A DNA stretch of 64,000 nucleotides, taken from Jeotgalibacillus campisalis (GTDB lineage: Bacteria > Bacillota > Bacilli > Bacillales > Jeotgalibacillaceae). Every line of letters begins with the position of its first letter. The stretch's first letter is position 1. Under the pieces are notes generated by a model that saw nothing but the letters and a program-made list of their open reading frames with translations, had not been told where the DNA came from and did no database searches. This document shows positions 9,159 to 18,492 of the stretch, one piece after another. The DNA lies in the NCBI RefSeq assembly GCF_000829515.1, contig NZ_JXRR01000014.1:62001-126000 (forward strand), in the 5' to 3' direction. Both the position numbers and the translations under genes were made by a program.

Positions 9159-10886
9159 ATGAAAAAGAAGCCATTACAATTATTGATGATTATGCTATTG
9201 ATCCTATCTGCTTTTTTGGCAGCGTGCAGCTCTGACAGTTCATCAGAAAACGAAAATGAAACAGGCGGGGAAACAACGGATGGCGAAGAAGGGTCTGAAG
9301 AAGGCGCTTCAGGCGGTACATTGACTTATGGATTCGAATCAGCTCCTGAGGGACTATTCAATCCAGCGTTTTACGGAATTGTAACAGATGCAGATGTAAT
9401 TGACCTTTTTGATGAAGCATTATTCACATACGATGAAAATCTTCAGCCTGAGCCGGGGATTGCTTCATGGGAAACGGAAGATAACAAAGTATTCACGTTC
9501 AAGTTTGAACAAGGCGTTATGTGGCACGATGGTGTTGAACTAACAGTAGAAGACTGGGTGTTCGCACTTGAAACGATCGCTCACCCTGACTACGACGGAT
9601 CACGCTATGCCAACGTTCAGACAATTGAAGGCGCACCTGCATTCCGCGAAGGCGAAGCAGACAGCATTTCAGGTCTAAACGTTATCGATGAGTACACGCT
9701 TGAAATCACATTTGACGAAGCGCGTGTCAATAATCTCGTAAATGTATGGTCTTACCCAATGTCACGTGCTCAGTTCGAAGGAATTGAAGTAGCAGATATG
9801 TCAGCTTCAGAGCAAGTTCGTCAAAATCCAGTTGGACTAGGTGCTTTCAAAGTAGAAAACATCGTTCCTGGAGAATCAATTGAACTTGTGAAATTTGAAG
9901 ATTACTGGAGAGGCGAGCCTAAACTTGACGGAATTAATATCCGTGTTCTTGACAGCTCAACTGTTGTTGGAGCCCTTGGACAGGGAGATATCGATATGAT
10001 TTCACTTGCACCTGTAAATGGTGAAGAAGTGGAAGCATTGGATAATGTAGAACTAGTTACATATCCTGGTCTTTCTTATTACTATGTTGGATTTAAACTA
10101 GGAACATTTAACTCTGAAACAAATGAAATTACAGAAGACAAAGAGAAATACGCTGATCCAAATCTTCGTAAAGCAATGGCTCATGCGATAAACCGTCAGG
10201 AATGGATTGATGCATTCTTCTTCGGTTATGGATCTCCTGTAGATGGTCCAGTACCATCAAGTCACTGGATTGCAGCTGATTCAGCAGATCTTTCTACTTA
10301 TGCGTATGATCCTGAAAAAGCAAAAGAACTTCTTGCAGAAGCAGGCTATGAAGATGTAAATGGTGACGGTTTTGTAGAAGATCCAAATGGTGATGAGTTT
10401 GTTGCGAAGTTCTCTCACTATCAAACAACGAACCCGACTTTTGAAACGCGTGCACAGGCTATTGTTCAGTACTGGCAGGAAGTTGGAATTCAGGCAGAAG
10501 TTGAAATGACAGAAGTAAATCTTTATTACGATATGGTAGAAAAAGATGATCCTGCGATTGAGACATTCTTTGGCGGATGGTCTACTGGTGCTGATCCGGA
10601 TCCAACAGGACTTTGGGGATCAGATCAGATCTGGAACTACCCACGTTACAAAAATGAAGAATCAGACAAGCTTCTTGCAGATGCACTTAATATTGAAGTT
10701 GTAGGTGACGATGAAGAAGCTCGTGCAGAAATTTATAAAGAATGGCAGCAGCTTATTTCTGAAGATATTCCAATGATCTTCATTGCTGAACTTCAGGAAA
10801 TTGCAGCACTTAGCAGCCGTGTTGAAAATGTTACTTATGATGTATCAGGACCAAACCTTCCTTACGAGTGGTCTGTAAAAGAATAA
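9159..10886 (+). CDS. appA: Oligopeptide-binding lipoprotein AppA
   Basis: Extracellular substrate-binding lipoprotein of the App importer (SBP family 5). 575 residues. The N-terminus is a lipoprotein signal: Lys-rich start, hydrophobic core, lipobox LAAC with the acylated Cys at residue 23, followed by a Ser/Glu/Gly-rich acidic linker of about 30 residues before the folded domain (TLTYGFES onward). A GGGGGG-containing ribosome site precedes the ATG. App systems in B. subtilis carry longer peptides than Opp and can take over competence and sporulation signalling when functional. Substrate here is inferred, not shown. Confidence 0.88.
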   Translation: MKKKPLQLLMIMLLILSAFLAACSSDSSSENENETGGETTDGEEGSEEGASGGTLTYGFESAPEGLFNPAFYGIVTDADVIDLFDEALFTYDENLQPEPGIASWETEDNKVFTFKFEQGVMWHDGVELTVEDWVFALETIAHPDYDGSRYANVQTIEGAPAFREGEADSISGLNVIDEYTLEITFDEARVNNLVNVWSYPMSRAQFEGIEVADMSASEQVRQNPVGLGAFKVENIVPGESIELVKFEDYWRGEPKLDGINIRVLDSSTVVGALGQGDIDMISLAPVNGEEVEALDNVELVTYPGLSYYYVGFKLGTFNSETNEITEDKEKYADPNLRKAMAHAINRQEWIDAFFFGYGSPVDGPVPSSHWIAADSADLSTYAYDPEKAKELLAEAGYEDVNGDGFVEDPNGDEFVAKFSHYQTTNPTFETRAQAIVQYWQEVGIQAEVEMTEVNLYYDMVEKDDPAIETFFGGWSTGADPDPTGLWGSDQIWNYPRYKNEESDKLLADALNIEVVGDDEEARAEIYKEWQQLISEDIPMIFIAELQEIAALSSRVENVTYDVSGPNLPYEWSVKE

Positions 10887-10918
10887 TCAGCAGTTTATGT
10901 TAGATAAGGAGAATACTT

Positions 10919-11884
10919 ATGCTAAAGTATACAATTCGACGTATAATCGGTATGATTCCAATGCTTCTCCTTATCTCCATTGTAGTGTTTCTCCTGGCGA
11001 AAGCGATGCCGGGAGATTCTCTCTCTGGAGAAATTGATCCAAACAATACAAATCCAGAGTACATAGCAGAAATGCGTGAGAAACTTGGTTATAATGATCC
11101 GCTTCCTGTTCAATACTTTGATTGGGTCAAAGGGTTTGTACAAGGTGATTTTGGAAAATCAACACGATATAAAATGCCAGTATCTGATTTGATAATGGAA
11201 AGAATACCGAATACGGTTTTCTTAGGGGTATCATCACTATTAATTACTTACATCCTAGCTTTCTCAATGGGGATTTTTGCAGGTCGAAAACCTTATACAA
11301 TTGGAGATCATGTTATTGGAGGATTAAATTACCTCGGTTTGGCCATTCCATCCTTTATTGCGGGTGTGTTTGCGATCTATATTTTCTCCTTTAACTTAGG
11401 GTGGACTCCTTATGCAGGATCAGTTGAAGTTGGACTTCAAGAAGGCACCCTTGATTATTGGCTGAGCAGAATTCACCACGTGATTATGCCTGCAATTGTC
11501 CTTGGGGCATTGGCTACTGCAAGCTATACGCAATTTTTGCGTAATGATATTATAGAAAATAGTCGCAAAGACTTTGTACGTACGGCACGTGCCAAAGGGA
11601 CTGCCACTTCCAAGATCTATAACGTTCATATTTTGCGTAACTCCATTATTCCATTAATCACTTTTCTTGGATTTGATATAGCCACCATTATTAGTGGAGC
11701 CATTATTACAGAGACCATTTTTACCTATCCAGGTATAGGGCAGCTGTTTCTTAACTCTGTAACCACAAATGATTACCCAACTATGATGGCGATCACGATG
11801 CTGTTATCTTTATTAACATTGGTCGGAAATTTAATTGCCGACATTTTGTATGGTGTTGTTGATCCAAGAATTCGTCTAGATTAA
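10919..11884 (+). CDS. appB: Oligopeptide ABC transporter permease AppB
   Basis: First transmembrane subunit of the App importer, 321 residues, about six hydrophobic segments. The cytoplasmic EAA loop that docks the ATPase is seen as VRTARAKGTATSKI around residue 220, followed by the conserved LRNSIIPLITFLG segment. The protein ends in the family tail DPRIRLD. Thirty-two bases separate it from appA and no terminator-like hairpin is seen between them, unlike the oppA-oppB junction. Confidence 0.9.
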   Translation: MLKYTIRRIIGMIPMLLLISIVVFLLAKAMPGDSLSGEIDPNNTNPEYIAEMREKLGYNDPLPVQYFDWVKGFVQGDFGKSTRYKMPVSDLIMERIPNTVFLGVSSLLITYILAFSMGIFAGRKPYTIGDHVIGGLNYLGLAIPSFIAGVFAIYIFSFNLGWTPYAGSVEVGLQEGTLDYWLSRIHHVIMPAIVLGALATASYTQFLRNDIIENSRKDFVRTARAKGTATSKIYNVHILRNSIIPLITFLGFDIATIISGAIITETIFTYPGIGQLFLNSVTTNDYPTMMAITMLLSLLTLVGNLIADILYGVVDPRIRLD

Positions 11885-11900
11885 TGAAGGAGGACTACCA

Positions 11901-12806
11901 ATGGTGAATGTAACAGCAAATGAAATGAACCGACAGGAAAAACCCATTAATATGTCTCCTTTTGCGATAGCCAGACGAAAATTTCTTCGCAATAAGCTAG
12001 CAATGGTTAGTAGCTTTTTCTTGTTGAGTGTCATTATAATATCAGTTCTAGCACCCTATATCACAACTCAAGATATCACAAAGGTAAACATAAGCCAGAT
12101 GTCGCTTGAGCCAGGCGGAGAACATGTGTTAGGAACAGACAAGTCAGGCCGGGATGTTTTTACTAGATTGCTGTACGGCGGAAGAATATCACTGCTGGTA
12201 GGTGTAACCTGTACATTTTTAGTAATCTTGTTTGGTACAATAGTCGGTTCGATCGCAGGTTTTTATGGGGGATTTGTAGACGGATTGTTAATGAGGTTTA
12301 CTGATTTTGTACTTAATTTTCCTTTCTTAGTGTTTGTAATAGTGTTAAATACCATATTATTCGGAATTGTAAATGGTTTATGGGTATTAATTGGTGTAAT
12401 TAGCCTGCTCAGCTGGGGCGGAGTGGCCAGAATCGTGAGAAGTAAAATTCTTGCTGAAAAAGAAAATGAGTATATTCTGGCTGCCATATCAATAGGATGC
12501 AAACCATCGAAAGTAATCATGAAACACTTGCTTCCAAATGTCCTTTCAACCATTATCGTACAAGCTACTGTAACATTTGCGACATTAATCGTAGCAGAAT
12601 CCGCTCTGGGGTTTTTAGGCTTTGGAGTACCGCAGTCAATTCCAAGTTGGGGAAATATGCTTTCAGCTTCACAGGAAGCCGATGTGCTGAGAGATAAGCC
12701 ATGGATTTGGATGCCGCCTGCAATTATTTTGACGATCACGATCTTATCCATTAACTTCATTGGTGAGGGTTTAAAGGACGCATTTAATCCTAAATCAAAT
12801 CGGTAA
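11901..12806 (+). CDS. appC: Oligopeptide ABC transporter permease AppC
   Basis: Second transmembrane subunit of the App importer, 301 residues. The N-terminal family region (RRKFLRNKLAM, then LGTDKSGRDVFTRLLYG) and the EAA-loop region (AAISIGCKPSKVIMKHLLPNV) are typical of DppC/OppC permeases. A GAAGGAGG ribosome site precedes the ATG. It is the last gene of the operon, and a strong terminator follows within ten bases. Confidence 0.9.
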   Translation: MVNVTANEMNRQEKPINMSPFAIARRKFLRNKLAMVSSFFLLSVIIISVLAPYITTQDITKVNISQMSLEPGGEHVLGTDKSGRDVFTRLLYGGRISLLVGVTCTFLVILFGTIVGSIAGFYGGFVDGLLMRFTDFVLNFPFLVFVIVLNTILFGIVNGLWVLIGVISLLSWGGVARIVRSKILAEKENEYILAAISIGCKPSKVIMKHLLPNVLSTIIVQATVTFATLIVAESALGFLGFGVPQSIPSWGNMLSASQEADVLRDKPWIWMPPAIILTITILSINFIGEGLKDAFNPKSNR

Positions 12807-12808
12807 TA

Positions 12809-12842
12809 AAAAATCACTGTCCTCATGGACAGTGATTTTTTT
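12809..12842 (+). terminator. app operon terminator
   Basis: AAATCACTGTCC and GGACAGTGATTT form a 12-bp stem with a four-base loop (12811-12838), followed by a T-run. Confidence 0.92.
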
Positions 12843-13005
12843 AGTTATTTTTTTACATAAATTTGAAAATAATTTCATAATAGATCATTGAACGACTGTT
12901 CAAAAGCCTCACCCTTGCATAACTGCGCCGCTTTAATCGGTTAAAATGGATATAATTGTAATTAAGTATTTGCAACAAACAATGCTAATATTAGTTAGAA
13001 ACTAT

Positions 13006-13362
13006 TTAAAGATAGTAAATTATTAATGCGATTCCCATACTTCCCACTATTACTATGCCGCTTTGTAATATAGGCTTAACCTGGACGATGGATATAGCCT
13101 CTGAAAGACTTCTCATTTCTTCAGCCTCTTCTTTATTCATTGGCTTTGAAAATGAAAACACTCTTCTAAAGCTGTTTGATACGATGTCAAAAAACCCTGT
13201 GCTTAGAATATACACCGTAAGTGAAAAAAACAAATAGGCTCCGCCTACAAAAAAAGTAGCATTGATAAAGGAGAGGAGACTAACTTCCCTGTAGTAAAGA
13301 AGGATTATAAACAAGCTTAGGCCGTAGCCAATGATCATTGAGACCAGAAACATTTTCTTCAA
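13006..13362 (-). CDS. DUF3899-type small membrane protein
   Basis: About 118 residues. Three hydrophobic segments are clear: two near the N-terminus (about 5-25 and 35-55) and one at the C-terminus (about 98-116), with a Lys/Arg/Glu-rich cytoplasmic stretch between them (around FRRVFSFSKPMNKEEAEEM). This resembles the DUF3899 family of Firmicute membrane proteins; function unknown. No ATG sits at a good distance from the AAGGAG at 13374-13379. I choose TTG 13362 (nine bases away); TTG 13368 and ATG 13353 are alternatives. It is the only minus-strand gene between the app and opp operons. Confidence 0.6.
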   Translation of the reverse strand: MKKMFLVSMIIGYGLSLFIILLYYREVSLLSFINATFFVGGAYLFFSLTVYILSTGFFDIVSNSFRRVFSFSKPMNKEEAEEMRSLSEAISIVQVKPILQSGIVIVGSMGIALIIYYL

Positions 13363-13581
13363 TTGCAAACACTCCTTAAGATACTTACTCCTGTTTTATT
13401 TTAATCGTTGATATTAAAGTATACAAATAAAATTAATTACTGAATCTTCACCAATATCAATTTAAACATTAAAATCATTACAAAACCGTTAAAACACCTT
13501 ATTAATATAGTAAAACAGTATTAAAATTAAAAAAATCTTAACTTTTTTTACAAAACGTATGTACAAATATAAAAAAAAAAG

Positions 13582-13614
13582 TATAATTAACCTTGTAACT
13601 ATTTTCTGATAATT
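13582..13614 (+). promoter_or_regulatory. oppA promoter -10 and CodY-like box
   Basis: A consensus TATAAT is at 13582-13587; I see no clear -35. Downstream, 13600-13614 (TATTTTCTGATAATT) matches the CodY consensus with two mismatches and sits between the -10 and the ribosome site (GGGAGG, 13618-13623), where a repressor would block transcription. The rest of 13369-13580 is AT-rich with nothing else I can name. Confidence 0.5.
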
Positions 13615-13633
13615 TAAGGGAGGTCACGAAAGA

Positions 13634-15325
13634 ATGAAAAAGTATTCACTTCTTTTAGTACTTATGCTTGCACTCAGCGTGTTCTTGACAGCATGTTTTG
13701 GGGGAGAAGATGCTGACGAGTCTGCTGGCGACGCTTCAGGCGACGACAATGCAGCAGAAGAGACTGAATCAGATGCACCACAAGAGCTTCGTGTAATTGA
13801 AACATCTGCCATTCCTGCAATGGACACAATGCTTGCATCAGATACAATCAGTTTCACAACAATGAACAATGTTATGGAAGGTCTTTTCCGCTTAAATGCA
13901 GATCAGGAAGCTGTTCCAGCACTTGCTGATGGAGAACCTGAAGTAAACGAAGATGGTACGGTTTATACCTTTACTATTAAAGAAGACGCAGTATGGTCAA
14001 ATGGAGAGCCTGTAACAGCAGAAGACTTTGTCTTTGCTTGGCAGCGTGCACTTGATCCGGAAAGCGGTTCAAGCTACGGTCCATACTTAATGGAAGGCAA
14101 AATCGCCGGTGCTTCTGCAGTATTCAACGACGGAGCTGATCCAAGTGAACTTGGAGCAGTTGCAGTTGATGAAAAAACATTAGAAGTTACACTTGAAAAA
14201 CCTATTTCATATTTTACATCTCTAATGGCATTCCCAACATTCTATCCTCAAAATCAAGCGTTCGTTGAAGAACAAGGCGAAGATTTCGCTACAAATGCAG
14301 CGACATTGCTTTACAACGGTCCTTTCGTTCTTGATAACTGGGATGGAAGCACAGATGGAGAATGGACTTACGCTAAAAATGAAGAGTACTGGGATGCTGA
14401 AAATGTATCTCTAGAAAAAGTTACTTTTAATGAAGTAAAAGATCCACAAACAGCTGTTAACTCATATGAGTCAGGTGAAGTGGACATTACAAGTAAACTT
14501 TCATCAGCACTTGTTCCACAATATGAAGGCGATCCTAATCTAGTAACATGGTTAGAGCCGACAATTTTCTGGGTGAAAATGAACCAGACAAATGAAGCAC
14601 TGCAAAATGTAAACATCCGTAAAGCACTTGCGATGTCTATAGACAAGCAGGCTTTAACTGATAACATCTTAAATAATGGATCAATCCCAGCTAACTATGC
14701 TGTGCCAAAAGAATTTGTAACACATCCTGATACAGATGCAGATTTCCGTGAAGCAAACGGAGACATGCTTGAGTATGATCTTGAAGCTGCGAAGGAATTC
14801 TGGGCAACTGGACTAGAAGAGCTTGGTACAGACACTGTAGAACTACGCTACCTTGGTGGAGACACTGATACAGCGAAACTTACAGATGAGTATATTGCAG
14901 AACAGCTTGAAACAAATCTTGAAGGTTTGACTATTAATCTTGAAAGTGTTCCATTCAGCGTTCGTTTAGAGCGTGACGAAAGCCTTGATTATGACCTTCA
15001 GTTTGCTGGTTGGGGACCTGACTATCTTGATCCTATTTCATTCTCGGATCTATGGATCACTGATGGCGGTAATAACCACATGGCATTCTCAAGTGAAGAG
15101 TATGACAAGCTTCTGAAAGATGCTGAGTCTACTTTCGCTAACGAGCCAGGCAAGCGTTTTGAAGCATTGCAACAAGCGGAGAAAGTACTTCTTGAAGATG
15201 AAGCTGCGATTATCCCAATCTATCAGCGTCAAGCTAATATTCTTGTAAATGAAAAAGTTAGTGACTTCACTTATCATTTTGTTGGACCTGAGTACAGCTT
15301 TTTCCCAATCTCAATTGGTGAGTAA
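13634..15325 (+). CDS. oppA: Oligopeptide-binding lipoprotein OppA
   Basis: Substrate-binding lipoprotein of the second peptide importer. 563 residues with a lipoprotein signal (lipobox LTAC, Cys21), an acidic Asp/Glu/Ala/Ser linker, and the SBP family 5 fold starting at QELRVIE. It shares only the family pattern with AppA and is clearly a distinct paralogue. In B. subtilis Opp takes up short peptides including the PhrA and CSF signalling pentapeptides, and so feeds sporulation and competence decisions. Gene order A-B-C-D-F differs from the D-F-A-B-C of app. A hairpin with a U-rich tail follows the stop, inside the operon. Confidence 0.9.
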   Translation: MKKYSLLLVLMLALSVFLTACFGGEDADESAGDASGDDNAAEETESDAPQELRVIETSAIPAMDTMLASDTISFTTMNNVMEGLFRLNADQEAVPALADGEPEVNEDGTVYTFTIKEDAVWSNGEPVTAEDFVFAWQRALDPESGSSYGPYLMEGKIAGASAVFNDGADPSELGAVAVDEKTLEVTLEKPISYFTSLMAFPTFYPQNQAFVEEQGEDFATNAATLLYNGPFVLDNWDGSTDGEWTYAKNEEYWDAENVSLEKVTFNEVKDPQTAVNSYESGEVDITSKLSSALVPQYEGDPNLVTWLEPTIFWVKMNQTNEALQNVNIRKALAMSIDKQALTDNILNNGSIPANYAVPKEFVTHPDTDADFREANGDMLEYDLEAAKEFWATGLEELGTDTVELRYLGGDTDTAKLTDEYIAEQLETNLEGLTINLESVPFSVRLERDESLDYDLQFAGWGPDYLDPISFSDLWITDGGNNHMAFSSEEYDKLLKDAESTFANEPGKRFEALQQAEKVLLEDEAAIIPIYQRQANILVNEKVSDFTYHFVGPEYSFFPISIGE

Positions 15326-15366
15326 GTAAACTAAATAGTTTTAGATTTGCTAACTTTAAAGAGTTA

Positions 15367-15396
15367 AAAGAGAGTATATTGCATATACTCTCTTTT
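15367..15396 (+). terminator. Intra-operon hairpin between oppA and oppB
   Basis: AAAGAGAGTATAT pairs with ATATACTCTCTTT around a TGC loop, followed by TTTACT. It has the form of a leaky terminator or an mRNA-stabilising 3' end. It would leave more oppA mRNA than oppBCDF mRNA, as expected for a binding protein needed in excess. Confidence 0.75.
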
Positions 15397-15459
15397 ACTC
15401 TGTATAAGAGATGTCAGAAGATGTCGAATTGTTTAAATTTTTTAATGGAGGTGTCCCAA

Positions 15460-16389
15460 GTGGGGAAATATCTTTTACAGCGTATCCTGTTTATGCTGCT
15501 TACTCTGTTCATTATTATTTCAATCACTTTTTTCTTGATGAAGCTGATTCCGGGTTCGCCATTTGCCGCAGCTGCTAAACTGTCAGAATCGCAGCGGGCT
15601 ATCATGGAAGCTAAATATGGACTCGACCAGCCTTTGCCTATACAGTATTTCAGGTATATGGCAAATGTTATTCAAGGAGATTTAGGAATTTCTTTTCAAT
15701 TTAGCAACACACCAGTAACAGATTTAATCTCCGGAAGAATTGGTCCTTCTGCAATGCTTGGTTTACAAGCCATGATATTCGGAACGATCTTTGGAATTTT
15801 TCTAGGTGTTATTGGTGCATTAAAACAAAACACATGGATTGATTCAGGTTCAACGCTTATAGCTGTTCTTGGTAAATCAATTCCTTCATTCGTATTTGCA
15901 GCGCTTTTGCAGTATTTTATCGCTGTTAAATTAGGGTGGCTTCCTGTAGCATTTTGGAGGGGCTGGGAATACTCCATTTTACCAACGATTGCACTTTCGA
16001 TTTTCCCGATTTCCATTGCAGCGAGATTTATGAGAACAGAAATGATTGAAGTATTAAGCTCTGACTACATTGTTCTTGCTCGGGCTAAAGGAGCCTCTTC
16101 TTTTGAAGTTGCATTCAAACATGCATTAAGAAATGCTCTCATTCCAGTTGTAACAGTGCTTGGTCCACTCGCAGTCAGTTTAATGACGGGGTCTTTAGTG
16201 GTTGAAAAGATTTTCGCAATACCAGGACTTGGAGAGCAATTTGTTACGTCAATTAATGTGCTTGACTACCCGGTCATCATGGGTACAACCATTTTATTTG
16301 CTGCTTTGTTCATTTTTATCGTGCTGGTAGTAGATGTTTTATACAGTATAATTGATCCGCGGATCCGACTATCAGGAGGTGAAAACTGA
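15460..16389 (+). CDS. oppB: Oligopeptide ABC transporter permease OppB
   Basis: Transmembrane subunit, 309 residues from GTG 15460. That start is six bases after GGAGGTG and gives the usual family N-terminus (KYLLQRILFML). The longer upstream frame from ATG 15379 runs through the intergenic hairpin and has no ribosome site. EAA loop at VLARAKGASSFEVAFKHAL. C-terminus DPRIRLSGG is typical. Its TGA overlaps the oppC ATG by one base. Confidence 0.9.
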   Translation: MGKYLLQRILFMLLTLFIIISITFFLMKLIPGSPFAAAAKLSESQRAIMEAKYGLDQPLPIQYFRYMANVIQGDLGISFQFSNTPVTDLISGRIGPSAMLGLQAMIFGTIFGIFLGVIGALKQNTWIDSGSTLIAVLGKSIPSFVFAALLQYFIAVKLGWLPVAFWRGWEYSILPTIALSIFPISIAARFMRTEMIEVLSSDYIVLARAKGASSFEVAFKHALRNALIPVVTVLGPLAVSLMTGSLVVEKIFAIPGLGEQFVTSINVLDYPVIMGTTILFAALFIFIVLVVDVLYSIIDPRIRLSGGEN

Positions 16390-17417
16390 TGGTGAATAAT
16401 TCAAACAAAAAGTTTCCTAAAGAAATGTTTCAAAAAGCTCAATATGATGAATCATTAGCTGAGAAGATTGAAAAACCAAGCCTCAGTTTTTGGCAGGATG
16501 CATGGCTACGGGTTCGGAAAAATAAAGCAGCTATTGTGAGTTTAGTTATACTGACTCTTTTATTCATTATGGCGCTGATTGGTCCATATTTAAGCGGGCA
16601 TCCAACAGGTCAGAACGTTGCTCATTCAAATTTACCTCCTAAAATTGAGGCCATATCAGATGTAAGCTGGCTTCCGTTTGACGGGACATTAACAAATCGA
16701 AATGGTGTAACACTTACGCCATATGAAGACCGTCAGATTGAAGAATCCTATTGGTTTGGAACAGACAGTTTGGGGCGTGACCTTTTTACACGTCTTTGGG
16801 AAGGTGTACGGATTTCTTTATTGATTGCTTTTCTAGCAACTGCGATTGATATGGTAATCGGTGTATCTTATGGAGCAATTTCCGGTTATTTCGGAGGACG
16901 CGTAGATAATATAATGCAGCGTATAATTGAAATATTATCCGGTATACCAAACCTTGTTATCGTAATCCTGTTAATCTTAGTTTTAGAGCCTGGTATATTA
17001 TCCATCACACTTGCATTAGCGATCACGGGCTGGGTAACTATGGCAAGGGTAGTCCGGGGTCAGGTATTAAAGTTAAAAAATCAGGAATTTGCGCTCGCAT
17101 CTAAAACACTTGGTGCAAGAGACTTCAGAATTATATACAAACATTTATTGCCTAATCTAGTAGGGGTAATAATAATTAACACGATGTTTACGATACCGAA
17201 TGCGATTTTCTTTGAAGCATTTCTAAGTTTCATTGGTTTGGGACTTCAGCCGCCGGATGCATCACTGGGCACTTTAATTGAAGATGGATTTAAAGTGATA
17301 CTCCTTTATCCGTATATGCTGCTCGTTCCTGCTGTGGTTATAAGTTTATTAATGATTACATTTAATCTGCTCGCAGATGGATTACGAGATGCATTTGATC
17401 CGAAAATGAGAGACTAA
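16389..17417 (+). CDS. oppC: Oligopeptide ABC transporter permease OppC
   Basis: Second transmembrane subunit of Opp, 342 residues, longer than AppC because of an N-terminal cytoplasmic stretch (about 45 residues, Lys/Glu-rich) and a larger first extracytoplasmic loop. The conserved GTDSLGRDLFTRLWEG segment and the EAA loop (ASKTLGARDFRIIYKHLLPN) identify the family. One-base stop/start overlap with oppB indicates translational coupling. oppD follows 16 bp later. Confidence 0.9.
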   Translation: MVNNSNKKFPKEMFQKAQYDESLAEKIEKPSLSFWQDAWLRVRKNKAAIVSLVILTLLFIMALIGPYLSGHPTGQNVAHSNLPPKIEAISDVSWLPFDGTLTNRNGVTLTPYEDRQIEESYWFGTDSLGRDLFTRLWEGVRISLLIAFLATAIDMVIGVSYGAISGYFGGRVDNIMQRIIEILSGIPNLVIVILLILVLEPGILSITLALAITGWVTMARVVRGQVLKLKNQEFALASKTLGARDFRIIYKHLLPNLVGVIIINTMFTIPNAIFFEAFLSFIGLGLQPPDASLGTLIEDGFKVILLYPYMLLVPAVVISLLMITFNLLADGLRDAFDPKMRD

Positions 17418-17433
17418 AAGGCTGGTGAAAACG

Positions 17434-18492
17434 ATGGAAAGTATTTTACAAGTTAAAAACTTAAATATTTCATTTAACACGTACGCTGGAGAAGTAAAAG
17501 CGATACGAGGAGTTAATTTTGACTTAAAAAAAGGGGAGACACTTGCGATCGTCGGTGAATCTGGTTCCGGTAAGTCCGTAACAACAAAATCGATCATGCA
17601 GCTTCTTCCTAAATCCAATTCTGAAATTAAACAAGGCAGTGAAATTCTATTTGATGGGAAAAATTTAGTAGAGCTATCCGATAAAGAAATGGAAAAAGTC
17701 AGAGGGAAGGATATTTCAATGATATTCCAGGATCCCATGACCTCTCTGAATCCCACAATGAAGATCGGAAAACAGATAGCAGAACCACTTATTAAACATC
17801 AAAGTTTTTCCAGAAAACAGGCAATGGATCGTGCGCTTGAGCTTCTTAAACTGGTAGGTCTTCCGCAGCCAGAAACAAGAATTCATCAGTATCCTCACCA
17901 GTTTTCCGGGGGACAGCGACAGCGTATCGTAATTGCTGTAGCTTTAGCCTGCAATCCAAAAGTCCTTATTGCAGATGAACCTACCACTGCACTAGATGTG
18001 ACCATTCAGGCTCAAATTTTGGACTTAATGAAGAATTTACAGAAAAAAATCGATACGTCTATTATTTTTATCACTCATGATCTAGGTGTGGTGGCAAATG
18101 TGGCGGATCGTGTAGCTGTAATGTATGGTGGGAAAATTGTTGAAGTTGGCACAGTGGATGAAATTTTTTATAATCCTCAGCATCCTTACACATGGGGATT
18201 AATTAGTTCTATGCCTAGTATTGATGCTGATGACGACGAATTATTTGTGATTCCTGGTTCTCCGCCAGACCTTCTAAATCCGCCAAAAGGGGATGCATTT
18301 GCTTTACGTAACCGGTATGCTATGACAATAGATCTTGAAGAAGAACCGCCTATGTTTAAGGTCTCAGATACGCATTACGCTGCTACCTGGCTGCTGCATC
18401 CGGATGCGCCTGAAGTAGAGCCGCCGCTGGCTGTGCAAAAACGTCAACATAAATTCCGTGGTAACAATCATACGGAAGGAGATGTGTTCTAA
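17434..18492 (+). CDS. oppD: Oligopeptide ABC transporter ATP-binding protein OppD
   Basis: ATPase subunit, 352 residues from ATG 17434 (a GTG nine bases upstream is in frame). Walker A GESGSGKS, signature FSGGQ, Walker B VLIADEP are intact. The C-terminal oligopeptide domain lacks the Cys residues usual in this family: where AppD has Cys-Arg-Phe-Ala-Asn-Arg-Cys, this protein reads Asp-Ala-Phe-Ala-Leu-Arg-Asn, so an iron-sulphur site cannot form. The tail is extended ([14 protein letters not shown] and about 30 more residues). The stop overlaps the oppF start by one base. Confidence 0.9.
   Translation: MESILQVKNLNISFNTYAGEVKAIRGVNFDLKKGETLAIVGESGSGKSVTTKSIMQLLPKSNSEIKQGSEILFDGKNLVELSDKEMEKVRGKDISMIFQDPMTSLNPTMKIGKQIAEPLIKHQSFSRKQAMDRALELLKLVGLPQPETRIHQYPHQFSGGQRQRIVIAVALACNPKVLIADEPTTALDVTIQAQILDLMKNLQKKIDTSIIFITHDLGVVANVADRVAVMYGGKIVEVGTVDEIFYNPQHPYTWGLISSMPSIDADDDELFVIPGSPPDLLNPPKGDAFALRNRYAMTIDLEEEPPMFKVSDTHYAATWLLHPDAPEVEPPLAVQKRQHKFRGNNHTEGDVF

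Noticed and set aside
12263-12826. 187-residue open frame on the minus strand across appC
   Set aside because: Lies fully antisense to the conserved permease, which has the right motifs and codon pattern; no ribosome site at its start.
17382-17756. 124-residue minus-strand frame over the start of oppD
   Set aside because: Antisense of Walker A region; the same kind of shadow appears over appD (7179-7445), which is a property of these ATPase codons.
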